A stretch of 64,000 bases of DNA from Lysobacter alkalisoli (lineage in GTDB: Bacteria > Pseudomonadota > Gammaproteobacteria > Xanthomonadales > Xanthomonadaceae), in assembly GCF_006547045.1 (NCBI RefSeq), contig NZ_CP041242.1:1-64000 (forward strand), given 5' to 3'. Position 1 is the first letter of the stretch. Every line of letters starts with the position of its first letter. The notes beneath the pieces were generated by a model. That model saw only the letters and a program-made list of their open reading frames with translations. It searched no databases and was not told the origin of the DNA. Positions 21,451 through 30,869 of the stretch are shown piece after piece. Made by a program: the position numbers and the translations under genes.

Positions 21451-21810
21451 GACCTGATGCTGTCCGTTTGCGGTTGCATGGAGTGAGACGGATGCCGCGC
21501 GGCCTGGCGGGCCGGCGCGGGCAGTCTGCGGCGATGGCATGACAGACATGCGCAGGCGATCGCGAACCGGGGATGACATTCGCCTGCGGTTCACCGCGAT
21601 CAAGGCGGTGTGCACGTGTCATGCACGTGCAGCCATGTCCTGGAACGCGCACGCTGCGCGCTCTTCAACAACCTGTCAGAGAGTGTCTGCAGGGACTGCT
21701 GCCATCAGGCTGGCAACAGTGGCGGCGCAGGCTATACCCGTGCACCTGAACCGGACGCTAGCGCCTGCTGCGTCTGTCGCCTCACATCGCCCGAACATGA
21801 GGACGCCGTC
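21451..21810. other. Intergenic region with tandem CACGTG elements
   Basis: No credible gene is seen. TGCACGTG occurs twice, at 21611-21618 and 21622-21629, and the second extends to the 10-bp palindrome TGCACGTGCA (21622-21631). These share the CACGTG core of parS but not its flanks. They could be an operator for the WYL regulator downstream. Confidence 0.4.
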
Positions 21811-21996
21811 GTGAACCAGCCCGGTCCAACTCCCGGTCCCGCACCTGCCGTCATCGACGACGGCCGCCGGGACTTTTATTTCTGCTTCGGCCGTTGGCAG
21901 ATGCACCACCACATCATCCACCGCGCCGCGATTGAGCCGGCCGCATCTGCCTGCGAAGATGCCGCATGCGCCGCGCCGACCGCCTGTTCCTGTTGA
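21811..21996 (+). pseudogene. Small ORF, possible N-terminal remnant of a DFxF..GxW family protein
   Basis: A GTG start with an upstream ATGAGGA opens a 61-codon frame that includes DFYFCFGRWQMHHHI. This resembles the start of a common hypothetical family beginning DFDFxFGxWxVHxR. The rest of such a protein (usually over 140 residues) is missing, and the frame overlaps the WYL gene start by 31 bases. It may be a remnant or chance. Confidence 0.25.
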
Positions 21997-22667
21997 TCCA
22001 TGCCCTGCGTGGACGCCGCCGTGCCATCACCGCACAACAGCTCGCCGAAACGCTGGAGGTCTCGCCGCGCACGGTCTATCGCGACGTGGCCGACCTGCAG
22101 CGTTCCGGGGTGCCGATCGAGGGCGAGGCCGGGGTCGGCTACCTGCTGCGCAAGGGCTCGGACATTCCACCGCTGATGTTCACGCCCGACGAGCTCGAAG
22201 CCCTGGTGGTCGGATCGCGCTTCGTGCGTGCATTCGGTGGCGGGCGGCTCGGCCGCGGCGCGACTACCGCGCTGCTCAAGATCGAGGCGGTGCTGCCGCC
22301 CGAGCTGCGTGCGCGCAGCGACCGCTCGCGGATCTTCGCGCCGGAAGTGAAACGAATGGAAACCAGTGGCCGGATCGACGCCCTGCATGCGGCGGTGATC
22401 GAGTGCCGGGTGCTGTGCATCGACTACCGCGATGAGGCTGGCCGCGACAGTGCGCGCGAGATCGAGCCACTGTGCCTGATGTTCTGGGGCGGAAGCTGGA
22501 CGCTGGGTGCGTGGTGCCGGTTGCGCGGCGACTTCCGCAACTTCCGTCCCGACCGCATCGTCGAATACCGCGACAGTGGCGAGCGCTTCGACGACGGCGA
22601 CCCGCTGCGCGGCCTGCAGGCCTATCTCGACGCGATGGGCGTCGACCGCGAGCGGCGGCCGGACTGA
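21966..22667 (+). CDS. YafY-type WYL-domain transcriptional regulator
   Basis: The 233-residue product has an N-terminal winged helix-turn-helix (about 1-60; AQQLAETLEVSPRTVYRDVADLQRSGVP) and a C-terminal WYL domain (about 130-200; CIDYRDEAGR, LCLMFWGGSWTLGAWCRLR, FRPDRI). WYL regulators sense nucleic-acid-like or other ligands and often control DNA-damage or defence genes. In the short YafY class they usually regulate an adjacent enzyme. Here no clear adjacent target exists, but the decayed fragment just upstream may mark a lost partner. Confidence 0.88.
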   Translation: MRRADRLFLLIHALRGRRRAITAQQLAETLEVSPRTVYRDVADLQRSGVPIEGEAGVGYLLRKGSDIPPLMFTPDELEALVVGSRFVRAFGGGRLGRGATTALLKIEAVLPPELRARSDRSRIFAPEVKRMETSGRIDALHAAVIECRVLCIDYRDEAGRDSAREIEPLCLMFWGGSWTLGAWCRLRGDFRNFRPDRIVEYRDSGERFDDGDPLRGLQAYLDAMGVDRERRPD

Positions 22668-22844
22668 TCCTCCTCCGCGCATCTCCATCCTTGCCGGGCG
22701 ATGCAACCCCGGGTCCACTCCGCGCATCCATGGTTTCGTCGCGTCGTCCCCTGCTTCGTCGCAATGGCCCTTCCGTGCCGCGGCCGCGGAGCTATGCTCG
22801 ACTCCGTTCCGATCCCAAGCCCACGCCACCCCGCCACCCCGCCC

Positions 22845-24140
22845 ATGAGCTTCCCCTACGCCTTCATCGCTCGCCGCCTGCTGGCCTGGGCCGTGCTGTT
22901 CGTCGTCGTGGCGATGGCCTGGGACTCGCTGCCGCTGCCGGACATCCTGCCGTTCTTCGTCCTGTTCCTGATTGCCGCCGCGTTCGTGGTTTCGCTGGGG
23001 TTCTCGCACCTGCGCCGGGTACGGATGATCGCCGGCAATGTCGATACCAGCACCGTCGCCAACCGCCAGCGCCGGCAGATCGAGATACCGCTCGATGCCG
23101 ACGAGGCCTTCGAGGTCTTGGAAGCGGCGATCCGGGAGCTGCCCGATGTCGAAAGCGTCGAAAGCCTGCGCGACAGCCTGCAGGTGCGTGCACGCGCGCC
23201 GCGGCCGCAACCCGATGGTGCCGGCGGCGACTGGACCTCGCGTCTGGGCAACACCCTCAACCGCCTGTTCCGCAGCACCCGTCACCGCATCCTCGCCACC
23301 CTGGTGCCGGGCGACGGCACCAGCAGCGCGACGGTGGTCTGCGAGCCTGAAAGCGATGCCTGGAACGACTGGTTCCGGGTCGATGACGGCGCCAATCTCG
23401 AGAACATCGAGGCGATCACCCGCGCCATCACCCGTCGCGTCTCCGAGCGCCGCCGCAGCGAACGGGCGGCGGCCAAACAGACTGCGACCGAGAAGGAGTT
23501 GACCGTGGCCAAGTTGAGCCTGCTGCATGCGCAGGTCGAACCGCACTTCCTGTACAACACCCTCGCCAGCGCGCAGGTGCTGACCCGGCACGACCCGCCG
23601 CGCGCCGACCTGATGCTCGGCCATCTGATCGAGTACCTGCGTCGCTCGCTGCCGCGCACCGACGAATCGATGTCGACCGTCGGCGATGAGCTGGAGCGTT
23701 CGCGCGCTTACCTGGAGATCCTCAGGCTGCGCATGGGCCCGCGCCTGCAGGTGCAGCTGGACGTGCCCGACGACCTGCTGGGGCTGCCGATGCCGCCGAT
23801 GATGCTGCAGACCCTGGTCGAGAACGCGATCAAGCACGGCCTGGAGCCCAAGCCCGGCGGCGGCACCGTATGGCTGCTGGCGCGTGCGAGCGAATCGAAA
23901 CTGGCGATGACCGTGGCCGACGACGGCATCGGCTTCGGCATCGACGATGGCAGCCGCCAGACCACCGGCACCGGCATTGGCCTGAAGAACGTGCGCGAGC
24001 GCCTGCGGCTGACCTATGGCGAAGCGGCGCAGCTGTCGGTGGTAGCCAACTTCCCGCGTGGCGTCGCGGCCACGATCACCCTGCCGCTGGCGACGCCGCC
24101 AGGCGAGGGCCCTGGCAATGAGGAGCGCCGCCATGGCTGA
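22845..24140 (+). CDS. LytS/YehU-type sensor histidine kinase
   Basis: The 431-residue product has two N-terminal membrane segments (about 10-30 and 35-55) and a middle region of about 150 residues with no match I know. The His_kinase domain (PF06580) carries the acceptor histidine in LLHAQVEPHFLYNTLASAQ, and a HATPase domain follows (VENAIKHGLEPK, DDGIGFG). The inner start MSFPYAF was chosen over a longer open frame because it leads directly to the membrane segment. It overlaps the LytTR regulator gene by eight bases. Confidence 0.9.
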   Translation: MSFPYAFIARRLLAWAVLFVVVAMAWDSLPLPDILPFFVLFLIAAAFVVSLGFSHLRRVRMIAGNVDTSTVANRQRRQIEIPLDADEAFEVLEAAIRELPDVESVESLRDSLQVRARAPRPQPDGAGGDWTSRLGNTLNRLFRSTRHRILATLVPGDGTSSATVVCEPESDAWNDWFRVDDGANLENIEAITRAITRRVSERRRSERAAAKQTATEKELTVAKLSLLHAQVEPHFLYNTLASAQVLTRHDPPRADLMLGHLIEYLRRSLPRTDESMSTVGDELERSRAYLEILRLRMGPRLQVQLDVPDDLLGLPMPPMMLQTLVENAIKHGLEPKPGGGTVWLLARASESKLAMTVADDGIGFGIDDGSRQTTGTGIGLKNVRERLRLTYGEAAQLSVVANFPRGVAATITLPLATPPGEGPGNEERRHG

Positions 24141-24912
24141 TCTGCGCCCGATGCCCACGGCGATCGTGGCCGAGGACGAGGCCCTGCTGCGGCAGTCGCT
24201 GGTCGAGCTGCTGCAACGGGCATGGCCGGAGCTGGAGATCGTCGCCGAGTGCGACGACGGTGCCGGCGCGCTGGAAGCGATCGAACAGCATCGTCCGGGC
24301 GTGGCCTTCCTCGATATCCGCATGCCCGGCCTGACCGGCATGGATGTGGCCGCCGCCGCCATCGAAGCCAGTCCGGCCACCCGCATCGTCTTCATCACCG
24401 CCTACGACCAGTACGCGGTCGAGGCCTTCGAGCACGGTGCGGTCGACTACCTGCTCAAGCCGGTCGATCCGGAACGGCTGGACGCGACCGTGCGGCGGCT
24501 GCAGTCACCGCCCGGTCCCGGGCTCGATGCCGCCCTGCTCGATGCGCTCGCCGCGCGCATGAAGGGCGTTGCGCTGGCGCCGGCCGAACCGCTGACCTGG
24601 ATCACCGCCAGCGCCGGCCGCGAGACCCGGCTGATCCTGGTCGACGATGTCATCTACTTCCGCGCCGACCACAAGTACACCGTGGTCGTCACTGCCGAGG
24701 GCGAGGCGCTGATCCGCAAGCCGATCCGCGACCTGCTCGAAGTGCTCGACCCGACCGTGTTCAAGCAGGTCCACCGTTCGACCATCGTCAACCTGCGCGC
24801 GATCGCCGCGATTGTCCGCGACGACAGTGGGCGCGGCACCCTGCGCCTGCGCAATCGCGAGGAGACCCTCCCGGTCAGTGCGCCGTTCATGACCCTTTTC
24901 CGTCACATGTAG
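24133..24912 (+). CDS. LytTR-family response regulator
   Basis: The 259-residue product has a receiver domain (acidic pocket AEDE, phospho-acceptor D61 in LDIRMPGLTG, lysine in LLKPVD) and a C-terminal LytTR DNA-binding domain (about 155-259; VDDVIYFRADHKYTVV, VFKQVHRSTIVNL). ATG 24133 has AGGAG eight bases upstream; another in-frame ATG at 24118 is possible. The overlap with the kinase gene shows translational coupling. Targets are unknown. Confidence 0.92.
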   Translation: MADLRPMPTAIVAEDEALLRQSLVELLQRAWPELEIVAECDDGAGALEAIEQHRPGVAFLDIRMPGLTGMDVAAAAIEASPATRIVFITAYDQYAVEAFEHGAVDYLLKPVDPERLDATVRRLQSPPGPGLDAALLDALAARMKGVALAPAEPLTWITASAGRETRLILVDDVIYFRADHKYTVVVTAEGEALIRKPIRDLLEVLDPTVFKQVHRSTIVNLRAIAAIVRDDSGRGTLRLRNREETLPVSAPFMTLFRHM

Positions 24913-24987
24913 CCCGTCGCCAGGTCCTGATCCACGTCGAAGCTCCGCAAGCACACCGGCATCCATTGCCGGGAAGGAAGGATTCCC

Positions 24988-25458
24988 ATGCGCCCCGCCC
25001 ACCCCCGTCCCGCCCGCAGGCAGTCCGCCAACGGCATGTTGTCGATCGTCCGGTCCGTCGTGCTGGCCGTTGTGGTCGGGAGTGCGTTGGCCGGCTGTGT
25101 CGACGGTCCGGGCAGCAGCCACGTCGTTCGGACCCAGGTCGATGGCCGCGATGCCTTCCACAGCCGTGCCCGGCTGATGCCGGCCAGCGCCCGTTTCGAA
25201 TGCCTGTCCAGCGACAGCGGCCACTGCCACTACGCAGTGTTCGGCGGTGCCTGCGGGAGCGTGGCGACGACGTTGGGCAGCAGCGTGCTGCGCTGCAGGC
25301 CCGATGCCGAGGCGCATGCAAGGTTCAGTCTCGCGGTGGGCGAGCAGCGCGAGGTCGACGGCCTGCCGCTGGACTTCCGCCATTGTGCCAGCGAGCGGGC
25401 GGAGCCGATGACCGCCGCCTGCCTGCAACTCGCAAGAGCGGTTTCATCCGCGATGTGA
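24988..25458 (+). CDS. Hypothetical lipoprotein
   Basis: The 156-residue product has a hydrophobic segment ending in the lipobox SALAGC (cysteine near residue 37), so it is probably a periplasm-facing lipoprotein. The mature part has several cysteines (CLSSDSGHCHYAV, GGACGS, RHC, AACL) that could form disulfides. A GGAAGGA ribosome site precedes the ATG; MLSIV 48 bases inside is an alternative start. The family is not recognised. It lies 75 bases after the LytTR gene. Confidence 0.65.
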   Translation: MRPAHPRPARRQSANGMLSIVRSVVLAVVVGSALAGCVDGPGSSHVVRTQVDGRDAFHSRARLMPASARFECLSSDSGHCHYAVFGGACGSVATTLGSSVLRCRPDAEAHARFSLAVGEQREVDGLPLDFRHCASERAEPMTAACLQLARAVSSAM

Positions 25459-25489
25459 CCGGATATCGGAACTTCAGGAGCCGGACTCG

Positions 25490-26575
25490 GTGAGCAAACG
25501 ACGTTTCCTCAAAGTTTTTGCGGCCGTTCTGTCGATGGTGGCGTTGATCGTGCTGGTGTGGGGGTGCCGGCCCTTTGTCGACCGGCAGGCGATTGCATCC
25601 AATCCCGTTCCTGTGGCCTCGGCTCCCATGACGGCGGAGCATGCCGGGCGACTGGTGACCTGGATCGAAAAGGAAGCGGACGGGATCGAGGCGTTCATCG
25701 CGGTCCGGGACGGGAAGGTGCTGCTGAGCCATGGAGCGGTCGATCTCCCCATGAGTCTGGCGTCTGTCCGCAAGAGCGTCCTCAGCCTGCTGTTCGGGAT
25801 CGCCTGGGATCGCGGACTGATCGATCTGGATGCGACGCTTGCCGAACTGGGCATCGACGAGGGCGCGATCCCGTTGACCGAGACCGAGAAGCTGGCCACG
25901 ATCGAACAGCTGTTGCAGTCGCGCTCGGGGGTCTACCTCCATTCCGGGGCCGAAACCGTGGAGAACAAAGACGGCCGCCCCCGACGCGGGCAGTTCCTGC
26001 CCGGCGAGCACTACTTCTACAACAACTGGGACTTCAACGTTCTTGGTGCCATCTTCGAACAGCAGGCCGGAATCCCGATCGGCGAAGCGCTGGACTCGTG
26101 GCTGGCGGTGCCACTGGGAATGCAGGATTTCCATGCAAGCCATGTCCTGTACGACAGCAGGGGCTCGGACTCCGACTTCAGGACCTACCGAATCCACATG
26201 AGCGCGCGTGACCTGGCGCGTCTGGGGGTGCTTGTGCAACAGGACGGCCTGTGGGGTCGCGAACGGATCGTCTCGAAGCAATGGCTGGATCGCAGCACCA
26301 CGCCGTACTCGGTTCCCGACAGTCCGTTCTATGACGGCTTCGGCTATTCGTGGTGGCTGAACTCGGAACTCAATGCGGTGCTGGCCGATGGCTGGGGTGG
26401 CCAGTACCTGCTGATCGACCGCGATCACGACCTCGTCCTGGTGACGCGCCGGGACAACGGAAACTCCATTCTTGGGTACCTGGTCTCGAGCCAGCTCAAG
26501 CCTGAAGGACACCCTGCGGACATCCAGAAGCTGGATGCCATGATCCGCGACATGGTTGCGACCCCGGTGCAGTGA
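25490..26575 (+). CDS. Beta-lactamase-fold serine hydrolase
   Basis: The 361-residue product has an N-terminal membrane anchor (residues 8-26) with a possible lipidation cysteine C26 and a class C beta-lactamase/esterase domain. The SxxK motif is S92-V-R-K95, the YxN motif falls in FYNNWDFN, and a C-terminal segment with GWGGQYL may stand for the third motif. Such proteins are usually esterases, peptidases or penicillin-binding-like, not necessarily resistance enzymes. The start is GTG, with AGGAG upstream. Confidence 0.8.
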   Translation: MSKRRFLKVFAAVLSMVALIVLVWGCRPFVDRQAIASNPVPVASAPMTAEHAGRLVTWIEKEADGIEAFIAVRDGKVLLSHGAVDLPMSLASVRKSVLSLLFGIAWDRGLIDLDATLAELGIDEGAIPLTETEKLATIEQLLQSRSGVYLHSGAETVENKDGRPRRGQFLPGEHYFYNNWDFNVLGAIFEQQAGIPIGEALDSWLAVPLGMQDFHASHVLYDSRGSDSDFRTYRIHMSARDLARLGVLVQQDGLWGRERIVSKQWLDRSTTPYSVPDSPFYDGFGYSWWLNSELNAVLADGWGGQYLLIDRDHDLVLVTRRDNGNSILGYLVSSQLKPEGHPADIQKLDAMIRDMVATPVQ

Positions 26576-26604
26576 CCTGCAGCGCGAGACCAGTCCGCGG
26601 GTGC

Positions 26605-27249
26605 TCAGATCACCCGCAGCGTGATCGCCTTCAGCACCGCACGGGTGCGGTCGCGGGTGTCGAGCTTGTCTAGGATGGCCGATACGTAGTTCTTGACCGT
26701 GCCTTCGGCAAGGAACATCGCCCGCGCGATCTCGCGGTTCGAATAGCCGCCGGCGATCAGGCGCAGGACCGCGACCTCGCGCTGGCTGAAGCGTTCGCTC
26801 GGCGGGCTGTCGTCGTGGTACTGATAGCGTGACCGCACCGGCGCGGTGTTGACCGGCTGCAGCAGGGTTTCGCCGGCGGCCACGCGCACGATCGCGTCGT
26901 AGAGTTCCGGCGGGGTCGCGTCCTTGAGCAGGAAGCCCTGCGCGCCGGCTTCGGCGGCGAGCAGCGGCAGCTCGCTGTCGTCGAAGGTGGTCAGCAGCAA
27001 TACCGGGGTGGTGTCGCCGTGCGCGCGCAGCTCGCGGACCGTAGCGATGCCGTCCAGCACCGGCATGCGGATGTCGCTGAGCACGACGTCGACCGGCGTC
27101 GCGGCCAGCCGCTCGAGCAGTTGCCGGCCATCGTCGGCTTCGAACGCGACCTTGATGCCCTGGCGCTCCAGCAGGGCACGCAAGCCGGCACGGACGATCG
27201 CCTGGTCGTCGGCGAGGGCGATACGGGGGGCCTGTGATCCGGCGGTCAT
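26605..27249 (-). CDS. NarL/LuxR-type response regulator
   Basis: The 214-residue product has a receiver domain (phospho-acceptor D59 in LSDIRMPVLDG, lysine in FLLKDATP) and a C-terminal LuxR helix-turn-helix (FSQREVAVLRLIAGGYSNREIARAMFLAEGTVKNYVSAIL). It lies four bases after its partner DesK-type kinase on the same strand. Upstream open codons beyond MTAGSQ belong to the kinase end in another frame. Confidence 0.93.
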   Translation of the reverse strand: MTAGSQAPRIALADDQAIVRAGLRALLERQGIKVAFEADDGRQLLERLAATPVDVVLSDIRMPVLDGIATVRELRAHGDTTPVLLLTTFDDSELPLLAAEAGAQGFLLKDATPPELYDAIVRVAAGETLLQPVNTAPVRSRYQYHDDSPPSERFSQREVAVLRLIAGGYSNREIARAMFLAEGTVKNYVSAILDKLDTRDRTRAVLKAITLRVI

Positions 27250-27253
27250 GACC

Positions 27254-28363
27254 TCATCCCTGCTCCGCCGCCGGCAACCATGCCTCGATCCGCAACGCGC
27301 TTGCCGATGACGACCCGAACTCGATCCGGCCGCCACGTGCCTGCACACGTTCGCGCATCCCGGTCAGGCCGCTGCCCTCGCGCAGTGGACCTCTCAGGTG
27401 GCCGTCGTCCTCGATGTCGACGCGGATGTCGCCGTCCACCATCGCCAGCGAAACCCGGACGCGATCGGCGCTGGTGTGGCGCGCGGTGTTGGTCAGCGCT
27501 TCCTGGACCAGCCGCAGCAGGGTCTCGGCGGTGTCGGGATCGGCGACGTGCACGTCCGGGGTGATGCGCAGGTCGAGTTGCGGGCGCGGCAGCGGCGCGG
27601 CCAGTGCACGCAATGCAGTCGCAAGGTCGAAACCACGCTCGTCGCGGACCGCGTGGACGATGCGGCGGATGTCGCCGAGCAGCTCACCCGCCAGTTGCTC
27701 GGCCTGCTGCAACTCGTGGCGCGGCGGCAGGTCGGCGGCCAGCACGCGCAGATTGAGGGTCAACGCGGTCAGCTTGTGGCCGGCCACGTCGTGCAGTTCA
27801 CGCGCGACCCGCAGGCGTTCGCGGTCGCGCACGCTGTCGGCGAGCAGGCTGCGGGTGGCGAGCAGGTCGGCATTGACCGCGGCGAGACGGTCGCGCGCTT
27901 CCTCGGCCGTGCGCGCGTACCAGGTGGTCAGCATGGCGAACGCCTGGAACCCCATGTACAGCACGACCTGCAGCCAGACCGGGTCGCGCCCGGCGGATGC
28001 CAACAGCGCATAGAGAATGAGGTTGAACAGCAAGGCCAGCGGCAGGACCACGCGCAGCGGGTAGTCCATCACCAACTCTGCAACCAGGATCACGAGCAGT
28101 ATCGGCGCGACCCCTGTGCGCGGCGCCAGCGCGATCACCGCGAATGCGCATGCGCTTTGCACCAGATACAGCACCGCGCGCGACCACGACGCTGCCGGAA
28201 GCACGTCGAGCGCCAGCAGGGCGGCGATGAACAAGCCCAGCAATCCCCAGACGGTGCCGACCGCGGTGACGGAGTCGAGCTGGATGGCCATGCCGACCGT
28301 GGCCACGGTCACGATCGCGGCCAGGTTCAACGGTTGCAGCAATGGGCGCAGGCGCTGGGTCAT
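27254..28363 (-). CDS. DesK-type sensor histidine kinase
   Basis: From MTQRLRPLLQPL the product is 369 residues. It has about six membrane segments (residues 10-170), a HisKA_3 dimerisation box with the acceptor histidine in RVARELHDVAGHKLTALTLNL, and a short HATPase domain (EALTNTARHTSAD, GSGLTGMRERV). DesK senses membrane state in Bacillus, so a membrane or envelope signal is plausible. An in-frame ATG at 28429 would add 22 residues; neither start has a strong ribosome site. It is paired with the NarL-type regulator downstream. Confidence 0.88.
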   Translation of the reverse strand: MTQRLRPLLQPLNLAAIVTVATVGMAIQLDSVTAVGTVWGLLGLFIAALLALDVLPAASWSRAVLYLVQSACAFAVIALAPRTGVAPILLVILVAELVMDYPLRVVLPLALLFNLILYALLASAGRDPVWLQVVLYMGFQAFAMLTTWYARTAEEARDRLAAVNADLLATRSLLADSVRDRERLRVARELHDVAGHKLTALTLNLRVLAADLPPRHELQQAEQLAGELLGDIRRIVHAVRDERGFDLATALRALAAPLPRPQLDLRITPDVHVADPDTAETLLRLVQEALTNTARHTSADRVRVSLAMVDGDIRVDIEDDGHLRGPLREGSGLTGMRERVQARGGRIEFGSSSASALRIEAWLPAAEQG

Positions 28364-28528
28364 GTCGCCATGCTGCGCCCCACGGACGTGCCCATGCAAT
28401 GCCGGTGATTCGAAAGTGACTTCCGGCATGTCGATGTGATGACCGCAGGCACTGCGTCCGTGTCGGCGATGACCGCAGGCTGTGCTTGCGGGTCGATGTC
28501 CGGCCTTGCATGCACAGGAGTCATCGCA

Positions 28529-29248
28529 ATGAATGCCTATGGCCTGCTTTTCGCCACCCACGTCGCGGCCGGCACAGTGGCGCTGCTCACGTTCTGGTCG
28601 GCGGCATTGCTGCGCAAGGGCAGCCAGCCGCATCGCCTCGTTGGTCGAGCCTACCTGCTGGCAATGGTCTGCGTGATCGCCACCGCACTGCCGATGTGCG
28701 TGGTCCAGTACCAGCGTGGTCAGCCGGTCACCGCGGCCTTCCTCGCCTATCTGGTCGTGATCACCAGCACCGCAGTGTGGTCGGCCTGGCGCGCGGTCCG
28801 CGACAAGCACGATGTGGTCCGCTACACCGGGCCGGTGTTCGTGGTGCTGGGCGTGCTGTCGCTGCTGACCGGTGCGGCGGTACTGGCACTCGGCGTGCGG
28901 GTGAACTCGCCTCTATTGATGGGATTCTCGTCGATCGGGCTGGTGGCCGGCATCGACACGCTGCTCAAGCGCATTCGACGCGAGAAAATGGCGGCACGGC
29001 CGGGCTGGTGGCGGACCGAGCATTACACTTCGATGCTCGGCAACGGCATCGCCACCCATATCGCCTTCCTCGGCATCGGCCTGCCGCGCCTGTTGCCCTC
29101 GCTGGGCGGCAGCTCGCTGCAGTACCTGGCCTGGTTCGGGCCGTTGCTGGTCGCGGTGCTGGCCAAGCTGTGGCTGGACCGGCGCTGGAAGCCGGGCCCG
29201 GCGCGCCCGACCGGGCGCGCGATGGACTCGCTGCAGCGATCAGCGTGA
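28529..29248 (+). CDS. Multipass membrane protein (DUF2306-like)
   Basis: From MNAYGLLFATHVAAG, with AGGAG upstream, the product is 239 residues with about seven hydrophobic segments. Histidines near segment starts (ATHVAAG, QPHRLVGRAY) are typical of small predicted membrane proteins of the DUF2306 type. The function is unknown. It is divergent from the DesK kinase, so it could be that system's target. Its 3' end overlaps the convergent DUF389 gene by nine bases. Confidence 0.7.
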   Translation: MNAYGLLFATHVAAGTVALLTFWSAALLRKGSQPHRLVGRAYLLAMVCVIATALPMCVVQYQRGQPVTAAFLAYLVVITSTAVWSAWRAVRDKHDVVRYTGPVFVVLGVLSLLTGAAVLALGVRVNSPLLMGFSSIGLVAGIDTLLKRIRREKMAARPGWWRTEHYTSMLGNGIATHIAFLGIGLPRLLPSLGGSSLQYLAWFGPLLVAVLAKLWLDRRWKPGPARPTGRAMDSLQRSA

Positions 29249-30838
29249 GGACGTCACGACCTGCACCCGTGCAGAACGGACCGCGTCACCGCCTTCGCGT
29301 GCAATCAGGGCATGGGTGGCGCTGCGGTCGGCGCCAGTGGCCGCATCGACCCTGACACCGGCCTCGCGCAGGGCCTCCGCGACGGCCTCGGCACGGGCCA
29401 GGGCGAGGTCGGCGTCACCCCCGGCATGGCCGGTCACGACGACCGAGTGCAGCTGCCAGCGCTGCAGGGCCCAGGCGATGTCCTGCACAGCTTCGCGTCC
29501 GGCAGCATCCAGCTCGGCGCTGTCGTCGGCGAAACCGATCGCCGGCAGCGGCTGCAGCGCCGGAATCACGTCCACCTGCGGAGCGGTGCCGGCTCCGACC
29601 AGTGCCGATTCCATCTGTCGGGCCGCGGCCAAGTCCAGCCCGGCTTCGGACTTCAGCCGCCAACGGGCCTGCTGACCGCCTTGCAGTACTTCGAACGCGC
29701 CCAGCTGCGATACTGCACGTTCGTGCAGTTCGACCAGCGCCCGTTCGCTGGCAGTACGTGCCTCGGCATCCTGTCGCGCGGCCGATTGCAGCCGCTGCAC
29801 GCTGTCGCGCAGTTGTGCCAGCGACGCCTGGTCGCGGGCCAGGGTGACGTCGTCGGCGGTCAGCACCTCGCGCAGCTCCACCACCACCGGCTGGCCGAGC
29901 TCGGTTTCCAGCAGACGTTCCAGCGCCTGGCCCAGCTGCGGTCGATGTTGCGGGGTCAGCAGCACCGCGTCCACGTGCAGGGCGCGGTCGCGCCGCTCGA
30001 CCCGCAGCGAGGTGACCTGGCCCTTGCTTTCACGTGCCGCAGCGTCGAGCGTGGTGCGCACGCTGCGCTCGACCAGGCCGCGTGCGGCGATCTCGCGCAG
30101 GGCGAGCCCGAGCGGGATCGACAGCAGCACGAACGTGCCGACGATCAGGCTCGCCTGCCAGGCGGTCTGCTTGGGCGAATCGGTCGCGCCGAAACCGTAC
30201 CAGCGCGCCATCATCGTTACGCTCAGCGCGATCGCGAGCAGGTTGGTCATGAACAGGAACGCCGCCCCACCCGCGATGCTGCCGTTGCCGATCGCGATGC
30301 CGAAGCCGGTCACCGCCAACGGAGGCATCAGCGCAGTCGCGATCGCGACACCGACGATGGTCTCGCCCTTGCGGGTGATCGTCGCGTAGGCGCCGGCCAG
30401 TCCGGAGAACACCGCCACCAGCAGATCGAACAGGGTCGGCTCGGTGCGGGCGAGGATCTCCGGGGTCGGCTCGCGCAGCGGCGACACCGACACGATCAGG
30501 ATCGCGGTCAGCAGCGCCACGGCCATCCCGACCGTGAGTGTCTTCAGCGCCGCGCGCATGTTGCGGAAGTCGAACGTGGCCAGCGACATGCCGAGCTCGA
30601 CGATCGGTCCCATCAGCGGCGAGATCAGCATCGCGCCGATGATCACCGCCACCGAGTTCTGCAGCAGGCCGAGCATGGCGATGCCGCAGGACATCACCGT
30701 CATGAAGGTGTAGCGCGGGCCGAGCGATCCGGCCTCGGCCACGTGTTCGAGCACCGCGATGCGGTCGACCTTCAGGTGGTTGCTGCGCCACTGGTGCAGC
30801 CAGTGCCAGAGAGCTTGGGGACTGGACAGGTTCGGCAA
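29240..30838 (-). CDS. DUF389 membrane protein fused to an OmpA-like domain
   Basis: The 532-residue product has an N-terminal DUF389 domain of about six to seven membrane segments (about 40-260; QNSVAVIIGAMLISPLMGPI, ATALMPPLAVTGFG). A soluble, probably coiled-coil region follows (about 330-390). The C-terminal part resembles an OmpA peptidoglycan-binding domain (about 430-520; IGFADDSAELDAAGREAV, VVTGHAGGDADLALARAEAV). The fusion suggests an inner-membrane protein whose tail reaches the cell wall. DUF389 function is unknown. Confidence 0.85.
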   Translation of the reverse strand: MPNLSSPQALWHWLHQWRSNHLKVDRIAVLEHVAEAGSLGPRYTFMTVMSCGIAMLGLLQNSVAVIIGAMLISPLMGPIVELGMSLATFDFRNMRAALKTLTVGMAVALLTAILIVSVSPLREPTPEILARTEPTLFDLLVAVFSGLAGAYATITRKGETIVGVAIATALMPPLAVTGFGIAIGNGSIAGGAAFLFMTNLLAIALSVTMMARWYGFGATDSPKQTAWQASLIVGTFVLLSIPLGLALREIAARGLVERSVRTTLDAAARESKGQVTSLRVERRDRALHVDAVLLTPQHRPQLGQALERLLETELGQPVVVELREVLTADDVTLARDQASLAQLRDSVQRLQSAARQDAEARTASERALVELHERAVSQLGAFEVLQGGQQARWRLKSEAGLDLAAARQMESALVGAGTAPQVDVIPALQPLPAIGFADDSAELDAAGREAVQDIAWALQRWQLHSVVVTGHAGGDADLALARAEAVAEALREAGVRVDAATGADRSATHALIAREGGDAVRSARVQVVTSSR

Positions 30839-30869
30839 GCGTGGACGTCCGTGTGGAGAAGCGCAAAGC

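Noticed and set aside
21613-21629. CACGTG pair considered as further parS sites
   Set aside because: The flanks do not match TGTTCCACGTGGAACA; only the 6-bp core agrees.
25490-26575. Beta-lactamase-fold protein as an antibiotic-resistance gene
   Set aside because: The fold is shared by many esterases and peptidases; no AmpC-specific motif (YAN in context plus KTG) is clear.
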